Positions 1 through 4,900 of a DNA stretch of 5,216 nucleotides are shown in pieces. The notes under the pieces are model-generated. The model was not told where the DNA came from. It did not search any database and saw only the letters and a list, made by a program, of their open reading frames with translations. The DNA comes from Candidatus Coatesiibacteriota bacterium. GTDB lineage: Bacteria; RBG-13-66-14. The position numbers were made by a program, and so were the translations under genes. Positions within the stretch are counted from its first letter, which is position 1. Each line of letters begins with the position of its first letter. Location of the stretch: the NCBI GenBank assembly GCA_014728185.1, contig WJMB01000283.1, positions 1 through 5,216 on the forward strand, written 5' to 3'.

Positions 1-1
1 C

Positions 2-52
2 ACCGGCGAGGTTAACGCGTTGACAGCGGAGGAGGTTCCTTGGCCGCCGTAA
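2..52 (+). CDS. Possible 3' end of an upstream gene (partial)
   Basis: The frame starting at base 2 is open from the window edge to a TAA at 50-52 and reads TGEVNALTAEEVPWPP. Most of its codons end in G or C, like the genes downstream, which is why I prefer it over the other two frames. Those stop at 13-15 (TAA) and 21-23 (TGA). If it is real, the gene overlaps the ftcD start by 13 bases, which would suggest translational coupling. If the TGA at 21-23 is the true end instead, ftcD starts 16 bases after it. I do not recognise the peptide. By pathway logic it could belong to another hut gene, but that is a guess from context only. Confidence 0.25.
   Translation, partial: TGEVNALTAEEVPWPP
28..36 (+). 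promoter_or_regulatory. Shine-Dalgarno site of ftcD deciding a TTG start
   Basis: GGAGGAGGT lies 3 bases before TTG at 40-42. The doubled GGAGG gives a usable spacing of 4 to 7 bases. No ATG or GTG lies in frame between this site and the conserved VPNISEG motif, so the TTG is the start. Confidence 0.75.
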
Positions 53-1020
53 TCGAATGGGTACCCAACATCAGCGAGGGCCGACGCCTGGACGTCGTCG
101 AGAAGATCGTCGCCCCCCTGAAGAGTCTCGACGGTCTCAAGCTGCTCGACTACTCCTCGGACCCCGACCACAACCGCACGGTCATCACCGCCGTGGGAAG
201 CCGCGAGGTTCTTATCGAAGGCGCCCTGGCCCTCTACGGCGGCGCCGTCGAGCACATCGACATGAACGAGCAGTCCGGCGAGCACCCCCGGCTGGGCGCC
301 GTCGACGTCTGCCCCTACGTGCCGGTGCGCGACGTGTCTATGAAGGACTGCGTCAAGCTCTCCAAGGAGATCGGCGCCCAGGTGGCCGAGAAGTACGACC
401 TGCCAGTCTACCTCTATCGCGAGGCCGCCGCCGCCGAGCACCGCCAGAGCCAGTCGGTGATCCGCAACGAGCTGGGCGAGTACGAGGGCCTGGCCGCCAA
501 CATGGGCGGCGAGCGCTGGAGCCCCGACTTCGGACCGGGCAAGCCCCACCCGACGGCCGGGGCGACCATCATCGGCGCCCGGCCCTTCCTGATCGCCTTC
601 AACGTCAACCTGGACACCACCAACGTCAAGGTCGGGAAGCGTATCGCCAAGGCGATCCGGGGCAGCTCCGGCGGCTACCTGAACATCCAGGGAGCCGGCT
701 TCTACCTCGAGGAGTGGGAAGAGGGACCGGTCACCATCCGCAGCTACGACGAGCACGGCGCGCCAAAGTTGAACCACGGAACCTACCGCCGCCCCGCCGG
801 CAAAGTCCAGATCTCGATGAACTTCCTGGACTACCGCAAGACACCGCTCTACCGCGTCCTGGAGACCATCCGCCGCGAGGCCGCCCGCTACGGCGTGGGC
901 ATCCTCGAGACCGAGCTGGTCGGCCTGGCCCCGGCCGAGGCCTTCATCTTCGCCGCCCGCTGGTACATGCAGACCGACAACCTGAATCTGGACAAGCAGA
1001 TCATCGACTTCCAGATCTAG
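40..1020 (+). CDS. ftcD: Glutamate formimidoyltransferase (FtcD)
   Basis: This cytoplasmic enzyme transfers the formimino group from N-formimino-L-glutamate to tetrahydrofolate, giving 5-formimino-THF and L-glutamate. The protein has 326 residues, the size of the transferase half of the mammalian bifunctional FTCD. Family landmarks are all present: IEWVPNISEG at residues 5-14; SGEHPRLGAVDVCPYVPV at 79-96, whose His82 sits at the same number as the catalytic His82 of the pig enzyme; the GPGKPHPTAGATIIGARPF stretch at 165-183; AFNVNL at 186-191; and QISMNFLDY at 257-265 followed by ELVGLAP near 292. The stretch between GAGFYLEEW (218-226) and the QISMN motif is longer and more charged than I expect for the family. 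The cyclodeaminase half is absent and is encoded separately by fchA. The start is the TTG at 40. The next gene is hutI, 425 bases downstream, which supplies the substrate. Confidence 0.95.
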   Translation: MAAVIEWVPNISEGRRLDVVEKIVAPLKSLDGLKLLDYSSDPDHNRTVITAVGSREVLIEGALALYGGAVEHIDMNEQSGEHPRLGAVDVCPYVPVRDVSMKDCVKLSKEIGAQVAEKYDLPVYLYREAAAAEHRQSQSVIRNELGEYEGLAANMGGERWSPDFGPGKPHPTAGATIIGARPFLIAFNVNLDTTNVKVGKRIAKAIRGSSGGYLNIQGAGFYLEEWEEGPVTIRSYDEHGAPKLNHGTYRRPAGKVQISMNFLDYRKTPLYRVLETIRREAARYGVGILETELVGLAPAEAFIFAARWYMQTDNLNLDKQIIDFQI

Positions 1021-1027
1021 GGGCTTA

Positions 1028-1043
1028 TCAAGGCGTTCCTTGA
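1028..1043. repeat. Short hairpin just after ftcD
   Basis: TCAAGG (1028-1033) and CCTTGA (1038-1043) form a perfect 6-bp stem with a CGTT loop, 8 bases after the ftcD stop. No T-tract follows, so it is not a standard intrinsic terminator. It could be an RNA 3'-end stabiliser or chance. Confidence 0.3.
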
Positions 1044-1267
1044 GAGTCGACGGGTGGCATATTCGATGAGCGCGTGAAGACCCCCGTGGCGCAAAGTACA
1101 CCTGTGGCCCAAAGATGCTGATGACGAACCGCTGGCCCCAGCCCGAGTATTGCGCCTTCCATAACAACGGACCGGCAAACGGCTGACTATTCGCTCGGCA
1201 GTCGCCTATCAGCCTGTCCCGATGACCGGATGGCGAGGATTATACGAACGGTCCGGGATCGCCCCGA

Positions 1268-1296
1268 GTTGTCTGGACAACCGTGTTGATTGTCCA
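1268..1296. promoter_or_regulatory. Candidate operator upstream of hutI (GntR/HutC-like palindrome plus third half-site)
   Basis: GTTGTC (1268-1273), TG, GACAAC (1276-1281) form a perfect palindrome with a 2-bp centre. A third half-site, TTGTCC, follows at 1290-1295, 21 bp (two helical turns) after the first TTGTC. The GACAA arm can also pair with it as TGGACAA/TTGTCCA (1274-1280 and 1290-1296). The core GTCTGGAC differs by one base from GTCTAGAC, the core of DasR sites, and fits the HutC-subfamily operator pattern GTMTAKAC (from memory) at seven of eight positions. HutC-type repressors control hut genes in other bacteria. No regulator gene is in the window, so the binding protein is inferred only. 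Confidence 0.45.
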
Positions 1297-1418
1297 TCGG
1301 TCAGGCTTTTACCGGGCGAACGGCGAGGTACCGCCGGGCCTATCCCCAACAGTCCGTTGCACAGCGATGCGCTTCGGGCGGCGGGCTGTAGTTAAGCTCC
1401 TTCGACCACCCGTCCGCA

Positions 1419-1434
1419 CTCCAGACCGGAGAGG
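1419..1434 (+). promoter_or_regulatory. hutI Shine-Dalgarno site partly inside a small hairpin
   Basis: GGAGAGG at 1428-1434 is the only purine-rich site before hutI, 11 bases from ATG 1446 and 14 from the second ATG at 1449. This spacing is on the long side and favours 1446. CTCC (1419-1422) can pair with GGAG (1428-1431) around an AGACC loop, which would cover half of the site. The stem is only 4 bp, so regulation by it is speculative. Confidence 0.5.
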
Positions 1435-1445
1435 TTGATTAGACG

Positions 1446-2771
1446 ATGATGAGCGACAAGGCGCCGGACCTGATCGTGCACAACTCGAGCCTGGTGGTCA
1501 CCATGGCCGGGTCAGCCCCGCGCCGGGGAGCCGAGCAGGGTGAGATCGCCGCCGTCGCCGACGCCGCCGTGGCGATCACCGGCGACCGCATCGCCGAGGT
1601 CGGCCCGGAGAAGCGCGTCCTCGACAGCGCCGACCGCCACACCCGGCTGATCGACGTCGACGGCCGGATGATCCTGCCCGGCTACATCGACGCCCACACC
1701 CATCCCGTCTACGGCGGCGACCGCACCGACGAGTTCATCGCCCGCCTGCGCGGCGCCGACTACGAGGATATACACGCCGCCGGCGGAGGGATCCAGGCCA
1801 CCGTCCGCGCCACCCGGGAGCTCTCCGTCAGCCGCCTCGTCGAGGAGGCCCGGCCCCGCCTGGCCCGGATGATGTCCAACGGCGTGACCACCTTCGAGGC
1901 CAAGTCCGGCTACGGCCTCGATGTCCCCAGCGAGCTGCGTCAGCTCCAGGCCATCCGCGAGCTGGACCAGTCCGGCCCCTGGGAGCTGGTCCCCACCTTC
2001 ATGGGGGCTCACACCCTGCCCGACGAGTTCAAGGACGATCGCGCCGGATACATCGAGCTGGTCGTCGAGAAGATGCTGCCCCAGGTCGAGGCCCTGGACC
2101 TGGCCGATTTCTGCGATGTCTTCTGCGAGCGCGGCGCCTTCGACGTCGACGAGAGCCGGGAGATTCTCGAGGCCGGCAAGCGCCACGGCCTGACCCCCCG
2201 GGTCCACGCCGACGAGCTCTCCCCCTCCGGCGGAACCAAACTGGGCGTCGAGGTCGGGGCGCGCAGCGTCGACCACCTGCCCTTTATCGACGACGAAAGC
2301 GTCGAGCTGCTCGCCGACAGCGACACCACCGCGATACTGCTGCCCGCGACCACCTTCTTCCTGATGAAGGACCGCTACGCCCCGGGTCGCAGGTTGGTCG
2401 ACGCCGGCGTCATCGTCGCCGTGGCCAGCGATCACAACCCGGGCTCCTCGCACACCCTCTCCCTGGAGCGCGCCCTCGAGCTGGCCGTGATGCGCTGCGG
2501 GCTGAGCGTCGAAGAGGCCCTGGCCGCCGTCACCATCAACGCCGCCTACGCCCTGGAACACCAGGGCCGCCTCGGCAGCCTCGAACCCGGCAAGCAGGCC
2601 GACCTGATCATCACCGACGTCACCCGACCCGAACAGCTCATCTACGGCTGGGGAGTCAACCACATCACCGGCGTGATCAAGCGCGGCAAGATGATCAACC
2701 GCCGCCGCCACCGCCTGCAACACCGCCAACACAAGGAATCCCGCGGATTCTCCCACCTCTTCGGAGATTGA
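1446..2771 (+). CDS. hutI: Imidazolonepropionase (HutI)
   Basis: A metal-dependent amidohydrolase of the cytoplasm. It hydrolyses 4-imidazolone-5-propionate to N-formimino-L-glutamate, the third step of histidine breakdown and the source of the FtcD substrate. The 441-residue protein starts with the small beta-sandwich typical of the family and then has the metal motif DAHTHP (His84, His86). Arg93, Tyr156 (KSGYGLD) and His189 (FMGAHTLP) match substrate-binding residues known from the Bacillus subtilis enzyme at a near-constant offset of +4. HADE at 254-257 supplies a metal His and the catalytic Glu257; His277 (VDHLPF) and Asp329 (SDHNPG) complete the site. PGKQADLII near 381-389 is the usual C-terminal amidohydrolase strand. 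From about residue 419 the protein carries an extra Arg/His-rich tail of roughly 20 residues that I do not expect in the family. The start is the first of two adjacent ATGs. Confidence 0.96.
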   Translation: MMSDKAPDLIVHNSSLVVTMAGSAPRRGAEQGEIAAVADAAVAITGDRIAEVGPEKRVLDSADRHTRLIDVDGRMILPGYIDAHTHPVYGGDRTDEFIARLRGADYEDIHAAGGGIQATVRATRELSVSRLVEEARPRLARMMSNGVTTFEAKSGYGLDVPSELRQLQAIRELDQSGPWELVPTFMGAHTLPDEFKDDRAGYIELVVEKMLPQVEALDLADFCDVFCERGAFDVDESREILEAGKRHGLTPRVHADELSPSGGTKLGVEVGARSVDHLPFIDDESVELLADSDTTAILLPATTFFLMKDRYAPGRRLVDAGVIVAVASDHNPGSSHTLSLERALELAVMRCGLSVEEALAAVTINAAYALEHQGRLGSLEPGKQADLIITDVTRPEQLIYGWGVNHITGVIKRGKMINRRRHRLQHRQHKESRGFSHLFGD

Positions 2772-2791
2772 CCAACCCTGCAAACCTCGAC

Positions 2792-2808
2792 CCGTCCAAA
2801 GACGGTTT
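2792..2808 (+). repeat. Small GC hairpin with T-run in the hutI-fchA gap
   Basis: CCGTC (2792-2796) and GACGG (2801-2805) form a 5-bp stem with a CAAA loop, followed at once by TTT (2806-2808) and then by the fchA ribosome site. It looks like a weak terminator or attenuator and could lower fchA expression relative to hutI. The T-run is too short for efficient termination, so it may instead be an RNA processing or stability element. Confidence 0.35.
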
Positions 2809-2815
2809 CGCCCTT

Positions 2816-2821
2816 GGAGGT
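2816..2821 (+). promoter_or_regulatory. Shine-Dalgarno site of fchA deciding the TTG start at 2826
   Basis: GGAGGT lies 4 bases before the TTG at 2826-2828. A TTG at 2814 in the same frame would put this site inside the coding region and leave that start without one, so 2826 is preferred. The arrangement closely mirrors the GGAGGT-TTG of ftcD. Confidence 0.75.
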
Positions 2822-2825
2822 AGCC

Positions 2826-3449
2826 TTGCTGACTACGCTCAAAGTCGCTGAATTCCTGGAGAAACTCGGCTCCGACGAACCCGCCCCCGGAGGCGGCTCG
2901 GCCGCCGCCCTGGCCGGCGCCATGGGCGCCAACCTGCTGACCATGGTCTGCGCCCTGACCAAGAACAAGAAGGGCTACGAGGAGTTCGCCGAGGAGTGCG
3001 CCGCCGAACAACAGACCGTCGGCGACGCCGCACGGCGACTGCAGGAACTCGTCGACGAGGACACCGCCGCCTTCAACGAGCTGATGGACGCCTTCAAGAT
3101 GCCCAAGAAGGGTCTCGAGGCCAAGCGCGCCCGCAGCGCCGCCATCCAGCAGGCCACCAAGAAGGCCACTGAATCCCCCCTCGAGGTCGCCCGGCTCTGC
3201 CGCGAGACCCTGCGCCACGCCCCGCGCCTGGCCGCCATCGGCAACAAGAACGCCATCTCCGATATCGGCGTCGGCGCCCTGATGCTCACCAACGCCCTTA
3301 ACGGCGCCCTGCTCAACGTCGAGATCAACCTGCCCGGACTCAAGGACGACAACTACGTCGCCCAGGTCAAGCGGGAGTGCGACGAGCTGCGCGAGGGCGT
3401 CGCCACCGACCTCAACGCCGCCCTGACCAAGGTCCACCAGAATATCTAG
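2826..3449 (+). CDS. fchA: Formimidoyltetrahydrofolate cyclodeaminase (FchA)
   Basis: This enzyme cyclises 5-formimino-THF to 5,10-methenyl-THF and releases ammonia, feeding the histidine ring carbon into the one-carbon pool. The protein has 207 residues from the TTG at 2826, the normal size for the stand-alone bacterial form, and should be an all-helical cytoplasmic protein. Landmarks are PAPGGGSAAALAGAMGANLLTMVCALT at about 19-45, the DEDTAAFNELMDAFKMPK region at 77-94, and IGNKNAISDIGVGALML at 138-154. Asp146 in the NAISD motif corresponds to the catalytic aspartate of the mammalian cyclodeaminase domain. LLNVEINLP at 162-170 is also a family signature. It follows hutI by 54 bases and is probably co-transcribed with it. 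A strong terminator follows. Some members of the family act as methenyl-THF cyclohydrolases; the neighbours argue for the cyclodeaminase role. Confidence 0.94.
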   Translation: MLTTLKVAEFLEKLGSDEPAPGGGSAAALAGAMGANLLTMVCALTKNKKGYEEFAEECAAEQQTVGDAARRLQELVDEDTAAFNELMDAFKMPKKGLEAKRARSAAIQQATKKATESPLEVARLCRETLRHAPRLAAIGNKNAISDIGVGALMLTNALNGALLNVEINLPGLKDDNYVAQVKRECDELREGVATDLNAALTKVHQNI

Positions 3450-3466
3450 CTCCGAAGACCCTTCCA

Positions 3467-3498
3467 GGCGGCGCACCACTCCGGCGCGCCGCCTTTTT
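3467..3498 (+). terminator. Rho-independent terminator after fchA
   Basis: GGCGGCGC (3467-3474) and GCGCCGCC (3486-3493) form a perfect 8-bp GC stem with an 11-base loop, followed by TTTTT at 3494-3498. It lies 17 bases after the fchA stop and marks the end of the hut transcript. It has no T-tract in the reverse direction, so it should not stop leftward transcription well. Confidence 0.88.
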
Positions 3499-3569
3499 CA
3501 TGTCCCGACGGCGGCGAAACCGCCCTCACCTTCCCGCCGCACCCCGCCGCCCACCCGGAGGGGAGGCGT

Positions 3570-3584
3570 TGGCACGTTTCTTGC
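3570..3584 (+). promoter_or_regulatory. Sigma-54 (RpoN) promoter reading rightward
   Basis: TGGCACGTTTCTTGC matches the -24/-12 consensus TGGCACG-N4-TTGC at every defined base, with the exact GG-to-GC spacing. The predicted start is about 3596. It points to the secreted-protein gene at 3804, leaving a leader of roughly 208 bases. Sigma-54 promoters need an AAA+ enhancer-binding activator, usually bound at dyads 80-200 bp upstream. The outer repeat arm at 3502-3524 is somewhat close but could serve. The activator gene is not in the window. Confidence 0.7.
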
Positions 3585-3627
3585 GGAGGCGGACGCTGGT
3601 TCGGCCGTAAGGCTTCCCCGCCCTGCT

Positions 3628-3642
3628 GCAAGAAATGTGCCA
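3628..3642 (-). promoter_or_regulatory. Sigma-54 (RpoN) promoter reading leftward, facing the first
   Basis: Read on the minus strand this is TGGCACATTTCTTGC followed by A, again a full match to TGGCAC-N5-TTGCW. The predicted start is about 3616, so transcription would run left across the rightward promoter and antisense to fchA. No minus-strand gene is evident there. It may make an antisense RNA, interfere with the rightward promoter, or exist only because the site is palindromic. The one base that differs between the two copies is at a weakly conserved position of the motif. Confidence 0.5.
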
Positions 3643-3727
3643 ACGCCGGCGCCGTCCGAGCGTTCGTTTTATGCAACAGGCGGTTTCGCCGTCGTCGGGA
3701 CGGCTGGCCTCCGCCCATTTGGGGTGT

Positions 3728-3733
3728 TATATT
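3728..3733 (+). promoter_or_regulatory. Possible housekeeping -10 box upstream of the 3804 gene
   Basis: TATATT stands out in otherwise GC-rich DNA, about 70 bases before the start codon at 3804. The hexamer 17 bases upstream (TGGCCT, 3705-3710) is a poor -35. It may give sigma-54-independent expression of the small gene. Confidence 0.3.
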
Positions 3734-3803
3734 TAGTGTAGTCATACAGGGCAATGCTCCGCACCATCAATTACCGCAACGGTCGCATTGGAAGGGAGCC
3801 GTC

Positions 3804-4106
3804 ATGCGCAGGTTTGTCGTCATTGTTCTGCTGCTGCCGGTCTGCCTGGGCGCGGCGAAGGCCAATATTGTCTTTCCCCCGCTCTCCGAGGATGAGGCGT
3901 ATCTGCACGAAGTCATTGAAAGCGGCATGGAGGAGGAGTACCGAGAGGCATTGACATCCCTGAGCTATGTGGCCATCGAGGAGAGCCTGCCGCTGCTGAT
4001 CGAGCTCATTGAGATCGCCGAGGGCGACGTCGAAGGAAGCCAGCGCCGCCGGGCCCGGGAGGCCCTGAGCGAGCTGGAAGGGCGGGACCAAACGGCCGGC
4101 GGGTAA
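3804..4106 (+). CDS. Small secreted protein with a HEAT-like helical repeat
   Basis: I do not recognise a named family. The 100-residue product begins with a signal peptide: MRRF, a hydrophobic core at residues 4-16, and an AKA cleavage site before Asn21. Cys14 is not in a lipobox, so it should be exported rather than lipidated. The mature part, about 80 residues, is acidic and helical: residues 43-57 (EEEYREALTSLSYVA) and 60-72 (ESLPLLIELIEIA) look like the two helices of one HEAT/armadillo-type repeat, and 80-91 (QRRRAREALSEL) like the first helix of a second. Such repeats bind other proteins; a periplasmic partner role is inference. GAAGGGAG at 3791-3798 is a good ribosome site 5 bases before the ATG. 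Codons end mostly in G or C, supporting a real gene. It is separated from the hut genes by the terminator and the sigma-54 element. Confidence 0.78.
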   Translation: MRRFVVIVLLLPVCLGAAKANIVFPPLSEDEAYLHEVIESGMEEEYREALTSLSYVAIEESLPLLIELIEIAEGDVEGSQRRRAREALSELEGRDQTAGG

Positions 4107-4656
4107 GCCCGATTCCTTCCTCTGGCGTTTGTGTTACACTGCCTCCGGCTACCGGTTGTCGTGTTGTCCGCATAGAGCGGTCGTGCCAGGGTTTTCCGGC
4201 TTGGCTGGTTTCCGGTAATGGTTCGGCCTGTGGTGACCCGAACCCCACCGCCTGATGAACGGCGCAGGATGGTTGAAGCGTCTATAGTGGTCGTGAGTCC
4301 CTTACGTCCTGATGACAAACCCGTCTCGACGGCGGTTCAGCTACACCATGCCGCCAACCTGGGATTCGCCGGTATCGGCATCTCAACTGGGAAGACCGCC
4401 GATGAGCGCGCCGCAGGTATTGCGATCGAGGATTCACGGAAAGCAACAAGGGGCCACTGGTGGGTGCGTCGGGCTTTGATCCGATACTTTCATGTAAGGC
4501 CTTATTGCTTGATAATGATGCAGTTATGAGTCGGATGGCAATCGAATGGGCGTGATACATCTTTTTGATGTCATAGTTGTTTGATCACTAAGCAGGTCCC
4601 AGGACGCCGCCAATTTTCACTTCTTAAATGTAACAGACAGTTGTGATATTACACCT

Positions 4657-4684
4657 TTATTATCAACAGGTTATTATCATAACC
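4657..4684. repeat. AT-rich direct repeat and adjoining hairpin
   Basis: TTATTATCA occurs at 4657-4665 and again at 4671-4679, a 14-base period. The second copy overlaps a perfect 6-bp hairpin, GGTTAT (4669-4674) with ATAACC (4679-4684) around TATC. It sits in the most AT-rich part of the window. A protein-binding or DNA-melting role is possible but not shown. Confidence 0.4.
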
Positions 4685-4763
4685 CGGTCCGAACGGAGAA
4701 CGTGACCATTAATGTTAATATATCGGTGGTTGGCAGGCACCTGTGAGTCTGCGCTTGGCGGGT

Positions 4764-4831
4764 GCTGTCTGCGGCAGATCGGGATGGTTCTGATATCCAG
4801 ACAGCCCGAATGCAAGACCCTGGGCTGTTTG
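4764..4831 (+). other. Mutually exclusive hairpins (possible RNA switch)
   Basis: CAGACAGCCC at 4798-4807 can pair upstream with GCTGTCTG (4764-4771, 8 bp perfect) or downstream with GGGCTGTTTG (4822-4831, 10 bp with one G-U). This three-part arrangement resembles an anti-terminator and terminator pair, but the T's that would end transcription are mostly inside the second stem. An enclosing stem is possible (TTGGC 4730-4734 with GCCAA 4874-4878, and GGCACC 4736-4741 with GGTGCC 4861-4866). I cannot exclude chance. Confidence 0.22.
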
Positions 4832-4900
4832 AGCAACTGATAGACGCCATCGGCTCAGACGGTGCCGATAGGGGCCAAGCATCTTGTTACACACCCCGAG

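Larger units (their letters stand above)
1021..1445. other. Long non-coding gap between ftcD and hutI
   Basis: No convincing reading frame crosses these 425 bases on the + strand, and the GC content and codon-like periodicity drop compared with the flanking genes. A gap this long between same-strand pathway genes suggests hutI has its own promoter. What I see: a 6-bp hairpin right after ftcD (1028-1043); a bulged hairpin 1181-1206 (GGC-GACT with AGTC-GCC); a weak -10-like TATACG at 1241-1246 without a good -35; the TTGTC/GACAA dyad at 1268-1296; and a 5-bp hairpin at 1321-1336 (CGGCG with CGCCG). Only the dyad looks better than chance. I see no tRNA and no riboswitch class that I recognise. 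Confidence 0.7.
3565..3647. repeat. Inner arms (20 bp) of the nested inverted repeat
   Basis: Bases 3565-3584 and 3628-3647 are reverse complements over 20 positions with one deviation (G3576 opposite T3636, again G-U compatible in a + strand RNA). Pairing can continue inward with a single-base bulge (AGGCGG 3587-3592 with 3618-3624) and ends in a possible GCC-GTAA-GGC tip (3604-3613), a GNRA-type loop. Its centre (3606) nearly coincides with that of the outer repeat (3601.5). Each arm contains a complete sigma-54 promoter motif. Confidence 0.9.
3502..3701. repeat. Outer arms (23 bp) of a nested inverted repeat
   Basis: Bases 3502-3524 and 3679-3701 are reverse complements over 23 positions with one deviation (G3511 opposite T3692, a G-U pair in RNA). 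The enclosed span is 154 bases and contains the second inverted repeat. Each arm carries its own short dyad: GGCG-AAAC-CGCC at 3513-3524, and GGCG-GTTT-CGCC at 3679-3690. Possible roles are paired activator-binding sites for the sigma-54 promoters inside, terminal repeats of a small palindromic mobile element, or the base of a large RNA hairpin. I see no target-site duplication next to the arms, which speaks mildly against the mobile-element idea. Confidence 0.85.

Noticed and set aside
20..25. TTGACA as a -35 box for ftcD
   Set aside because: There is no room for a -10 and leader before the TTG at 40, and the bases fit the coding tail of an upstream gene.
57..1043. A 328-codon + strand frame overlapping ftcD
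   Set aside because: It is an Arg/Pro/Gly-rich shadow in a second frame of ftcD, without recognisable motifs.
1512..3479. A 655-codon open frame on the minus strand across hutI and fchA
   Set aside because: It mirrors GC-rich codons of two well-identified enzymes, is full of Gly, Ala, Val, Asp and Leu with no family motif, and has no reason to exist beside the clear + strand genes.
3569..3610. A 13-codon TTG mini-frame after GGAGGGGAGG inside the palindrome, as a leader peptide
   Set aside because: Its start lies upstream of the predicted sigma-54 transcript start and inside the promoter itself. The purine run is better explained by the GC-rich spacer.
3565..3647. Integron attC site
   Set aside because: The core bases run as GTTGGC on the left arm and GCCAAC on the right, the opposite order to attC core sites, and there is no integrase or cassette structure.
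3754..3954. A 66-codon frame overlapping the start of the small secreted protein
   Set aside because: It has no ribosome site and runs out of frame through a gene that has a good site, a signal peptide and a codon pattern typical of this window.
4100..4111. CGGG-TAAG-CCCG hairpin at the stop codon of the 3804 gene as a terminator
   Set aside because: The stem is only 4 bp and is followed by mixed pyrimidines, not a T-run.
4309..4315. CTGATGA motifs (also at 1118-1124 and 4252-4258) as hammerhead ribozyme cores or kink-turns
   Set aside because: The matching GAAA segment and the three stems are missing at all three places, so the 7-mer alone is not evidence.
4218..4529. A 103-codon + strand frame in the 3' region
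   Set aside because: It has no good ribosome site, no family motif and mixed third-base use unlike the other genes. It also overlaps an equally long minus-strand frame at 4282-4560.
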